Assembly (NCBI GenBank): GCA_001687465.1
Contig: LVLI01000491.1
Coordinates: 1-29,454, forward strand
Source: Halocafeteria seosinensis
Lineage: Eukaryota; Sar; Bigyra; Bicosoecida
DNA: 29,454 nt
Direction of reading: 5' to 3'
Position 1 is the first letter of the stretch; the number at the start of each line of letters is the position of its first letter. Position numbers and translations under genes: made by a program. Positions 17,395 through 27,918 of this stretch are shown piece after piece. The notes beneath the pieces were generated by a model. That model was given only the letters and a program-made list of their open reading frames with translations, was not told the DNA's origin and ran no database searches.

Positions 17395-17757
17395 TTAATT
17401 AACCAAACGAGGGGGCCTTCCTTCTTTCCAGAACTATTTCCATTTCAAATGTGCCTTTGCTCGCTTTTCAGCTGCAGACTTCCTGCATCGACACCTTCGC
17501 TGCTTCCCCAGACAATAAGTTCGAAAGCATCGGGACGATATGTATTCACTTTCGTGCTGTTTCACCGCAATAATGTGTCAACATGATCAATAAGTCGTTG
17601 TTTGCCAGTATAATAAATCGAATCAAGGAACGCTTCCAAAATTGAGGTCGACCAGTGGCCGGGCGGTGCGCCTCATTCTTCCTAATCACCTAGTACATAC
17701 AGAATGATGACATGATAGAGAAGTCATCTTGTCATCAACTTTCCGTTCATTTGCCAC

Positions 17758-20532
17758 CTATTTCTGTTCCCATGAGAACAAATTGCCCTGGGTCTGGGGA
17801 CCACGAGGTCGTGACAACCAGTCCGGCTGAGAGCCATTGATCGGTCGTAAATGCCTGGATTCGATCGAATCCCAAGTATGGTACTCGCTGCTCCCGTTAC
17901 TCGAGCTATCAGATTCATTAACGGGATGATCCGACGGAAGGGCTACTACTTCACAGTTCTTAGAGTACTGCCCTGAATCTCCCTGGAAGGAATGCTGCAG
18001 TTCTCGAATCTTCTGTTGTTGCTGCTCACATAACTTGGACAGCATATTATTCTCCCGCTTCAAGAAGCCAACATCGTCTGGTGCATCCTGGTACACTCCA
18101 TAATTTCCAGTATGTGATGAAGATTCAGATGACGATGAGGAAGTATGCGTTCCATAATCGGTCTGGGTAGCTAGAGCCCCCGCTAAGCGAAGCTGCTCTG
18201 CCCGCGAAGACTTCACTGCATCACGAAGGCGAGACGTTTCCTCAATGTAATTATGGAGCTCATCCTTCATCTCTCGTGCTCTAGCAATAATGTGCCGGTT
18301 ATTTTCAAACAGAGCGGCAAGATCGTTATGATATGAACTAAATTCCCTGAGATTGATGGCTGATCTATCCAGTGAAATTCTCAAGTGTTCGGAATCCCGC
18401 GCAAGACTCTCTAAACTGTGTGCATTGTCCTTAATCGATGAATGGGCTGACTTCATGACACCCAAAGTATAATTCTGAGCCTCATCGACAGCTTCAGCTG
18501 CGTCAGTACTATCTTCCGCCTGTTTCATAATCCGCTGCAAAGTCTCTTTGAGGGTCTGGATCCGATTTTCCACCTGTTCTGACATCGATTGAACTGACGC
18601 ATCAGCGTGCTCGTCATACCGCGAAGGAACGCGACTAACATTCCTGTTATGATGTTCAACAAGGACTTCTTTGATATCAACTAGTCTGCTGGAGATTTCT
18701 TCACGAATTTCACTTATTAATTTTGTCCCAGTTTTGTGCTGTTGGCGGAGCAATCGACACTTTTCACGTAATTTCTCATTCTCCCTGGCAAGTGATTGCT
18801 TGTTGTAGCGTGCCGCGGGAGAATTTTCTTCCCTTTCCTCTTTATCGTTCTTACTTTCACTTTCGACAACATCAGATTCCGCTCCGGTATCTCTCTCGAA
18901 TGAGCCGACTGTATCTCGAATACCGGTGACAACCTCCAGTATTTGCTCCTGGTACTTCATGAGTCTAACTGACATATCGCGGTAGGACACATCCTTGTTT
19001 TCATCTCTGTGATGCTGCTTCGCTAATTCACTTTTCATGGATTGCAGCAGTTCTTTAAGTTCGACTAAGCGCTGATCACAAGTATCAACCGTGGAAAGCT
19101 TCTGCAACAGCTCCTCATTGGTATTCTTCAGATCCTCATTCTCGGCTTCCAAGCGAGCGGCATAGGACTGTGTTTCACTGGAGCTCATAAAGCCGTAGCT
19201 GTGACTTGTACTGCCCTTGACTCCTTCCAACTCCTGTTTATAGGATCGAGCTTTCTGCTCAGCTTCTTTTCGTGAAGCCTCCGAATCTGTCAACTGTGCC
19301 TTTAGGTTGTTTCGGGCATCCTCTAGATTCGAAACTTCTTGATCCAGATTACTGATCCGCGAATGTAATGATTCTACGACAGACTGGTGCTCCTGGCGAA
19401 GACGGAGAATCTCATCGTCGCGTTCATTATCTGGCAGCTTTTTTTCAAGGGCTTTCTTTTCTTCTTTCACTTCGCGATATCGGCTCAACAAGGAATTATA
19501 GCGATCCTTTAGCTCGTTGTACTTGGAGCGAGCTTGCGTTCGCTCATGGTCTAGTGCGTATACGTGACTCGTTACATGTTCCATGCCGTCTCCTGTAGCT
19601 GAGTTGGAAGGTGATTGGGCACGAGCATTCGAGTCCTGTCGTCGCTGAGAACCCGACTCATTTGCATAATTTCCTCCTTCTTCACGGCAATAAGGACAAT
19701 GGAACGCAGACTGGATATCAATGTTATCTGGTCCACGACAATGGTCTAAGTTCGTAGGGGTTTGTTTGTACCCGTACTCATCCCGCGTTACTCGAATTCG
19801 CGTTTGGGTCGTTGGAAGCTTAGATTCAGCAGTCTGGGTTTCTTCATTGCATTGGCTCGGTGCTGGTTCGTTCATTTGTCGCTGCGATCGACTCGGTACC
19901 CAAGGTGCCTGCTCTCGGTGAGACGAGTTCAATTGGTGTGTTGCTGTGGACTCTCCTCTCAGTTGCCGCACCTCTTCACGCAGTTCCTTGTTGGTTTCCT
20001 GGGATTCCGACAGGGCTTGTAATGCCCGGTTCAATGAATCGCTGTATTGCTGCGACTCCTCGCGAGTTGAGGAAGGTTTTACTGGAGTCTCATGGCTCGG
20101 TACTGTCTGAACTCCGGAGGTCGATGTTGGTTGTAACACTGGGACGTGGGGAATCTGAATCCCAGGCGCTGCAGTAGTTCCGGAAATGTCAGTCCTCCCT
20201 GGATCCTCGGACACTGAGATTGAACGCGCACTACTAGCTGCGCTAGCAGGAACAGTTCCTCGATTCACGCGGGAGGTTCCTGTATGAGCTTGCAAGCGCG
20301 AAATAGCGCCGGCGCCCCCGCCGGCACGGGTCGGTCGTTGTTTGCGAGCCACATGAGCCTGCTGCAGTTTTTGAGGCGGCTTCCCCACAGTTCCCGAAGA
20401 TTTGCTTCGCTTCCCTCGGCCCGAGGTATGTCCGTTGGGAGCCATCGTAGGTTTGGGATGGTTGTGTCGAGCTTTCCATTCGGGAGGCTGTTGGGTATTC
20501 AAATAGGATTTGAATGTCTCCAGGAGACTCAT
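17758..20532 (-). CDS. Large coiled-coil protein of unknown function
   Basis: Single-exon ORF of 924 residues from ATG 20532; the 14 upstream codons in frame start only with TTG. The N-terminus MSLLETFKSYLNTQQPPEWK is followed by a low-complexity basic, Gly/Ser/Pro-rich region to about residue 170. A short HCPYCREEGG pair of cysteines lies near 280. From about 330 to 830 the sequence is rich in Glu, Lys, Gln and Leu in heptad-like spacing (ELKDRYNSLLSRYREVKEEK, EDLKNTNEELLQKL), typical of long parallel coiled coils. The C-terminus is Ser-rich and ends FSWEQK. Size and layout resemble centrosomal, basal-body or Golgi scaffold proteins, but no family motif was recognised. Its 5' end faces the small plus-strand gene at 20661. 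Confidence 0.8.
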   Translation of the reverse strand: MSLLETFKSYLNTQQPPEWKARHNHPKPTMAPNGHTSGRGKRSKSSGTVGKPPQKLQQAHVARKQRPTRAGGGAGAISRLQAHTGTSRVNRGTVPASAASSARSISVSEDPGRTDISGTTAAPGIQIPHVPVLQPTSTSGVQTVPSHETPVKPSSTREESQQYSDSLNRALQALSESQETNKELREEVRQLRGESTATHQLNSSHREQAPWVPSRSQRQMNEPAPSQCNEETQTAESKLPTTQTRIRVTRDEYGYKQTPTNLDHCRGPDNIDIQSAFHCPYCREEGGNYANESGSQRRQDSNARAQSPSNSATGDGMEHVTSHVYALDHERTQARSKYNELKDRYNSLLSRYREVKEEKKALEKKLPDNERDDEILRLRQEHQSVVESLHSRISNLDQEVSNLEDARNNLKAQLTDSEASRKEAEQKARSYKQELEGVKGSTSHSYGFMSSSETQSYAARLEAENEDLKNTNEELLQKLSTVDTCDQRLVELKELLQSMKSELAKQHHRDENKDVSYRDMSVRLMKYQEQILEVVTGIRDTVGSFERDTGAESDVVESESKNDKEEREENSPAARYNKQSLARENEKLREKCRLLRQQHKTGTKLISEIREEISSRLVDIKEVLVEHHNRNVSRVPSRYDEHADASVQSMSEQVENRIQTLKETLQRIMKQAEDSTDAAEAVDEAQNYTLGVMKSAHSSIKDNAHSLESLARDSEHLRISLDRSAINLREFSSYHNDLAALFENNRHIIARAREMKDELHNYIEETSRLRDAVKSSRAEQLRLAGALATQTDYGTHTSSSSSESSSHTGNYGVYQDAPDDVGFLKRENNMLSKLCEQQQQKIRELQHSFQGDSGQYSKNCEVVALPSDHPVNESDSSSNGSSEYHTWDSIESRHLRPINGSQPDWLSRPRGPQTQGNLFSWEQK

Positions 20533-20660
20533 TACGATCCCATTCTCTATGCACACTAACCATATACAACACAAATATTATCTTACATAGGGGAAGGGAA
20601 CGAAAAGAGTTCCTAAAGTGAACAGTGAGAAACCTACTGGGCATCCTAACTCTCTTCTAG

Positions 20661-20936
20661 CTTGGCCTTGTTGTGAGCTTGCTCAGCTTGGGTTGCCGGG
20701 CTCAGCGCCCGGAACAACTCGGCGCGCGCGCAGAGCTACGGTATGTAGAATTCAAACATGACGAGAAGTTGCTCAATAAACTGTATGCAGGAAAACACCT
20801 ACGTGACATCAAATATTCAGAAAAGTAAGTAAAAGGTTAAGCAATAATTTGAGCTATGGGTGTTTATCGTGCTTTTCTTTATAGTCTAGCGAACATGTCT
20901 GTCGTCTTCCGCGACACTCGTGCACCGCACAAGTAG
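20661..20936 (+). CDS. Small spliced gene of unknown function (3' exons)
   Basis: Two exons fit exactly. 20661-20824 follows a strong actctcttctag acceptor, and 20885-20936 follows a ttctttatag acceptor. They are separated by a 60-nt intron with a gtaagt donor; the phase 2 join gives an Asn codon. The product reads ELRYVEFKHDEKLLNKL, then KHLRDIKYSENLANMSVVF and ends TRAPHK, TAG. The first exon begins with a hydrophobic stretch (LGLVVSLLSLGC), perhaps part of a signal or targeting sequence. The initiating exon lies upstream, within 20530-20640 or overlapping the coiled-coil gene start, and was not resolved. Splice signals, open frame and composition all support a real gene; no family recognised. 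It converges on ATP synthase gamma with 36 bp between stops. Confidence 0.65.
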
Positions 20937-20972
20937 ACTAGCGGCATCCAACTATAGGCCAACTATGTATTC

Positions 20973-22393
20973 TTAGTCGTCGGCGTCAGCAATAGATTCA
21001 GCACCCGATATAATCTCCGTAAGCTCGGTAGTAATCTTGGCCTGACGGGCACGGTTGTAAAGCAGGTTATATTTGTCGACCATATCGCTGGCGTTTGTGG
21101 AGGCGTTGTCCATAGCAGTAACGCGCTGTGATACTTCACAAGCAGTTGATTCCAACATCGCGTAGTAAAGCGATCCAGCCACTGCGAATTCCATCATGTT
21201 CACCAAGGTTTCTTCGTTGTTCTCCGGCTCGATTTCATATCCTTTAAAGCGTTCGGGAACTTGCCCAACACCTAATCCACCTAATTGTGGGATATTCTTT
21301 CGGACAGTTTTGAAAGTAGCGGCGTTTTCGTATTCATTGTACATCATCGTCATCACATCAAAGTCTTCCTGGACAATTTTCTCTCCTAGCACAGCAGCCT
21401 GTAGGGGAACAGAGAGCAAGGTCACATTACTTAAGTACACAGCTTTGGCGCCAACACGTGGATCTAAAAACATACCAGCTCGAATATAGGATCTTTGTTG
21501 AAGCACTGATCGATAGCTACACGGGCGCGATGAGGAAACTGGCGAATGATTTGTGCACGGCCTTTCTCTCCTAGTACGAAGAGCTGCAGGAAGAAGAAAG
21601 ATGGCATTCATTCACGGAGTTGTGACAACTTCTTGTGAAAGGAATTAGAACATACCGAAGTATCGAATCCTTTCTCATCTTGTTGCTTGAGATATTCAGG
21701 AATGCTTCGTGCAATGGTGGAGTTGACAGATCCACACAATCCTCGATCCGTTGTAATGACCAATAAGAGTTGTTTCTTGCGCTCCTTCTGCTGTGTGTCA
21801 TCCTCGGACCTGACCATCTCTTCCAGTTTCTCGTCCGACATGGAAACAGAATTCATCAAACTCTGTCCAAAGGGCTTAGCATTCTGAAGATTGTCTTCCA
21901 CCGACTTGAGCTTGGCCGAAGCCACCAATTTCATCACGTTGGTCAATTTCGCCACATTTGCCGTTGCACGGATTTTCTTCTTTACTGCATAGTTCCAGAC
22001 AGAGACATATACACAGAAGTAATAAAAGACGCATTTTTTTCTTGTCACAGTGAATGAAAAGTAGACGAAAAGATTGCCCCCCATTTTGACCTTTTTCGTT
22101 CCCTTCGAGCACCCCTCGGAAGCAAACCCACACGTTAAGGGTCACTCTTAAGGGCACCCTTGGGGGAGGAAAAAAGGTACCGACCCTTGGTCACCTCGGC
22201 AGCCGATAAAGGCATCAGGAGGCATGGTCAGGAACTCCTAAGCAAACCAAGACTTACAATCTTGCAAAGACATCGCTGTCCTCTTCTGTTGGTGCTGTAG
22301 ACCGGAAGGGCAATCTACTACGGCTCCCCGAACCATGGAAGAGGGCCTGAGGCCACTTCTCATCATTGACATCGCTTTTGTCGAGAGTGCCAT
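20973..22393 (-). CDS. ATP5F1C: Mitochondrial F1 ATP synthase subunit gamma
   Basis: Central rotor stalk of F1-ATPase, acting in the mitochondrial matrix. Four exons join in frame: 22393-22258, 21984-21656, 21583-21476 and 21398-20973, encoding 332 residues. The ATG at 22393 is the first after an in-frame TGA. The first ~36 residues are Met/Ser/Arg-rich, fitting a targeting presequence. Family motifs are KKKIRATANVAKLTNVMKLV with VASAKL, ITTDRGLCGSVNS, LGEKGRAQIIRQF and, at the C-terminus, SLYYAMLESTACEVSQRVTA, AMDNASTNA and LYNRARQAKITTELTEIISG. The mid-section (QLGGLGVGQVPERFKGYEI) is less conserved. Introns are 273, 72 and 77 nt, all GT-AG. The N- and C-terminal helices that form the rotor coiled coil are intact. 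Confidence 0.95.
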
Positions 22394-22580
22394 CGTTCTT
22401 TCGCCTCAAAAAAACACAATCAAATACGCTAAAACCGCCTTTTTCCTATGGTATTACGGACGTGGCCAAATATGACGCGCAAAGCTTCTACACACGGACC
22501 GATAGACTAGATACTAGGCTTCCGTTCTCAACTCGACGAAAAGATTGCACGGTGGCTAACCGGTCGTCGTATCGACCACA
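22394..22580. promoter_or_regulatory. Region upstream of ATP synthase gamma
   Basis: Should contain the promoter of the minus-strand ATP synthase gamma gene. An A/T-rich run lies just before the start. No specific element was identified. Confidence 0.3.
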
Positions 22581-22581
22581 A

Positions 22582-23510
22582 TTATTGTGGTCGCGTTGGG
22601 TACAAGTGCATCGCACATCTTATGCGAACACTGCTAGGTAGGATCTGCTTTGGGAGCATTTTGTTGTATATAATTTGAACAGGCATAGAGTGTATCCGGG
22701 TAATAAAATGGCGCAGGTCATCAATGATAGTCGGGAATGGTATCGGATATCCTCGATGGTTGACTCCGAACCAGTGTGCTTTGGTAGTGCTCCTACCAAA
22801 AGAAATCTGCTTTAGTCTACGTCTACGATTGATCACGACACCAGCTCCAACATCGTCCAGTTGCGGCGCATCGACGTAATAGACAGCTTGCGCTAACCGG
22901 GTGCTTTCCTGCTTGAAGTTCCTGGATACCTCTCGAAGTCATTCCCGTCAGCACGTACATCAGTAAGCTCACTTCCTAAACCTAAATAGGAACCTGTAGC
23001 GCTCTGTTCGCTGCTAGGCATGTATGTATCTGGTGTAAGCAAATCGCGGATGACACTGCTGAAACGAAAACTACCGACCAGTCGATACGAATTCACCGTA
23101 GGACTGTATGCCCCATTATCGTCACGGACAGGAAGAAAACAGCAGTTGCGAAGCCAATTTGGACAAGAATGAGCGGCATTACGTTTCATCTTTGGATCAA
23201 TGCATGCACACTTCTGGGGGTCACTGATTACCGAAATTCTGCGACACATCAATCTTATACGTTCACCTCAAGGGAATGCTTCCCATTCCCGTGCATTTCA
23301 TTAGAACAGCTCCCAGGGTCGAAATCAATCATTGTGTTTGAAGCTATCGACAAGAGAGCCCACGGCGTCGATGGTGCGTCCTCGAACGGTGTAGCTGGCT
23401 TGCCATCGGCTACCTCTCGGTGAACCAGCACTCTCAGCTCTTTGTCCTGCATATCACACCTGTGAAACTGTGTGGGGTTGTACTGGCCTCTTCAAGATTG
23501 CAGACACGCA
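22582..23510 (-). pseudogene. Probable gene relic, three frames, minus strand
   Basis: Consecutive protein-like pieces on one strand lie in different frames. The first, about 23500-23255, reads ELRVLVHREVADGKP and APSTPWALLSIASNTMIDF. The second, 23249-22893, starts MCRRISVISDPQKCACIDPK. It is cysteine-rich (HSCPNWLRNCCFLPV), continues through DLLTPDTYMPSSEQSATG and is open to TAG. The third begins about 22955 in a shifted frame. It reads RLAQAVYYVDAPQLDDVGAG, then KAHWFGVNHRGYPIPFPTII, and ends TAG at 22582. Joining the second and third by an intron fails the phase check at the gtatcc donor-like site, so a frameshift is likelier. No family recognised. Sequencing error is an alternative to decay. 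Confidence 0.45.
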
Positions 23511-23763
23511 CAGCAGACGTTACACCGAACTTGGAGACTACCCACTTCCTTATCTTATATCACTGGCGATGAGCAAACCATGGCTTGCCGGACTAAAGCG
23601 TTTGGTAAGGCTTGGCAACAGGGACAAAGAACACATTTACTTTCAAGGGGAGGCTCTTACATGATGTTAAGTTATTTCTGATTGTAAGAGACCTACTCTC
23701 TTGACAGTTCCCTCAGTTAGTAGAAGAAAGCCCGATTTCGTTCACTGCTGCCGATCCACAAAC

Positions 23764-24003
23764 CGGCACTAGCAGAAAGCCATTCGTGGCTGTTAAGACC
23801 CCAAGTACCCTGAATTTGGTCGATTGAGCTCTCTTCTCCTCGAATGATAGAAATTGGGCAAACGAGCCTTCGTCCACTACTTCCAATTCACTTGACGATA
23901 CATACCGGCACTAGGGAAAAAACCAATTTGTGGCTATTAAGACCCCATTTACGCTGAATTTGGTCGATTGAACTCTCTTCTCCTCATATGATAGCAATGG
24001 GCG
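23764..24003 (+). repeat. Direct repeat, two ~97 bp units
   Basis: Unit 1 (23764-23861) and unit 2 (23907-24003) share ccggcactag, then tggct.ttaagacccca, then ctgaatttggtcgattga, then ctctcttctcctc and atgatag.aat. The offset is about 143 bp. Divergence is moderate, so the duplication is not recent. The sequence is not similar to the element copies in the left half. Confidence 0.85.
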
Positions 24004-24955
24004 GAGTCTTAGACGCAGCGTTGTGCCACGCTACACATCCTGTAGGTAGCACACCGGGCCATACCCATGCTAAGCAACACCAATTGCATCAGCCAGCACC
24101 CATGAGGTGTGACATGGTACCATGGGGCCAGCAGCAATTTGTACAGCCTCATCTGCTATGCGATGAAGCATGCAGTTCTACCACCACCGTTGCCCAAGTC
24201 GGTAGCAGTATTAACAAAATCTCAGAAAGGCAAACCGTTGCCAGTCTCATTCGAAGTAATCCAACCCGTCATACGGGCCGGTATGATACGGCTGAAGGGA
24301 CTTTGGCCACCAGACATGTTTCAGTATCTGGGACGTTCTGACATAGGAGAAACCTCGGCATGCTGTCGTACTTCGAGTCATACCTCCACATCCGGATACC
24401 CTCTCATGGGGATTCTCGAATATGGTATCCTTTCGCCACCAATGTGGATGACTACAGCCCGAGATTCCCGAATGGACCCTCCAATACCTTCGGACACTGC
24501 CACGCAGGGTTTAAGCGCTAGTATCTGCGTGCAAACGGTTAGGGAAAGGGACCTGCAGTTTTCCCCTATACTCCACACACTAAACGATTACCTCTCTAGT
24601 ACACGTCGTGCTCTTGTGTCGTACATGTCGTCTTCTCCCACACGGTAGCTTGCTTCCACAAAGGGACTGGGGTAGCTTCTACAGAGTTACGGCTTTCACT
24701 GTTCATCTGCATGCGCCGACCCCCCGAAAGAGAGGAAATGCACACTCCAGTTCATGCCATGTATCAGCTTACACAGGCAATCGTAGATCATCTACGGGTA
24801 GATGCCAACCCGATTCCACCTTCACAACTCGATACGGTTTGCCCAGGAAACACCATGACACAGAAAAGAAGCGCATCAAGGAACGCGGCAACACTATCGT
24901 GGGCACTATGTTAATACTGACACTCTTAGCAACTCCTAAATTAGTAGTAGTGTAA
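23990..24955 (+). pseudogene. Probable gene relic, plus strand
   Basis: Protein-like pieces follow each other in changing frames. 23988-24230 includes HQLHQPAPMRCDMVPWGQQQ. 24190-24350 includes KSQKGKPLPVSFEVIQPVI and GLWPPDMFQYLGRSDIG. 24356-24513 reads LSYFESYLHIRIPSHGDSRI and WYPFATNVDDYSPRFPNGPS, then stops TAG. 24711-24914 includes MYQLTQAIVDHLRVDANPIP, and a last frame ends hydrophobic (GTMLILTLLATPKLVVV). Short introns were considered, but a trial splice (gtatgat...tttcag, 44 nt) leads straight to a stop. I infer a decayed gene of unknown family. Assembly errors could give the same picture. Confidence 0.4.
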
Positions 24956-25278
24956 TACACTGTTCCACGAACGCGCGTCGTCGCCCGGATGGTCCCGGGC
25001 CCAGCGCCCGGCTAGGTCGCACAGAGGAAGTCGTTCAACGGAAGGGCAATGTTTCAGTGGATGAATTTCGGAATTGTTTGATTGCTGGAAACTCGTGTTC
25101 CCCCTCTTTTACATCAACAAAACACCAAGAACCTCTGTTCTTTTTTTTTGTTTGGGAAAAAGTTTATAGTGCTCATAATACGCGCTCCCCATACTTTGAC
25201 CCAACAGAAAAAAAGCTCAACACCCCTTTTTCTACTTTGTATATCGTCTGAAACGAAAGGCATCACACGACTAACACA
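24956..25278 (+). promoter_or_regulatory. Upstream region of beta-tubulin
   Basis: A GC-rich block (about 24968-25015) gives way to T- and A-rich runs at 25138-25165 and 25205-25230 shortly before the ATG. The start context is aacacaATGa. No TATA box or other specific site stands out. Confidence 0.3.
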
Positions 25279-27123
<1,845 letters not shown>

Positions 27124-27918
27124 GTAAGAAATCGAACAGCTACCCCACCCTAAACAACATATGCAACGGTTCCCTGGAACCGCTTGCTTTTTGAGTATAT
27201 ACATACTCAGTCAGTGGTGCTTGCATCATGCTTGCGCTGCTGCACTTGTCTTGCGGTTGCGTCTTCTGCAGAGATACTCTGCTACAGACTGGAGCAGAAT
27301 ATCATGTTATTTTGTCTCCGAGAGAGCTATGAGTAACTTGTAGGACGAATTGCATTCGTTCGCTTTTGATCACAATAGTATAACACCATGCTTCATTACT
27401 GTTCTTCAAATAGCATCTGATTCATGGCCTTGGGAAGGGTTAGTTAGCTACACGGTCTTATGGTTTTCCAAGCTTGTGAAGTTTAGGTTGCTTGATATAA
27501 ACTAGCAACATAACCGGTATGAGGAATTTTGTGATGGAGAGCGGGTGTATCAAGTATCACCAGCTATTAAGATGCCTGCCTCTATAGGTAAAGGCTCGCT
27601 GACCCACTCGTTCACTGACTCTGAGATGCTCGCGTAAAGCATCGATCAGGGGTGTACACTTTGTGTGCATTCCACCAGAGGTCATGGAGGGGCCTAGACT
27701 TGTAGTTTAGGGTAGTGCTTCGACCAATGATACTAACTAGCCGGTAATTGACTGTGCTTCTTCAACACACGGTGGGCCAAGTCTCTGAAGGAGATGCAAA
27801 TGAAAAAAGAAGAACCGATCACCTCTAACCCTTTGCTTTTGCACCCGCGCGTTCATTNGCGTACTTCACATCTCCCACTCCTCTCCACAGCGGATCGCTC
27901 GTTCGCATGTGACTCATG
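27124..27918. other. Convergent intergenic region
   Basis: Contains the 3' ends of the plus-strand tubulin gene and of the minus-strand NTPase-like gene. No additional gene, repeat or RNA was recognised. One N lies at 27858. Confidence 0.5.

Noticed and set aside
21608-22084. ATP synthase gamma starting at MGGNLF in the minus ORF ending 21608
   Set aside because: The first ~33 codons are intron; splicing to the exon at 22393-22258 restores the conserved start before KKKIRAT in the correct phase.
27124-27918. tRNA or other RNA gene in the intergenic region
   Set aside because: No cloverleaf-compatible stems with T-arm consensus were seen.
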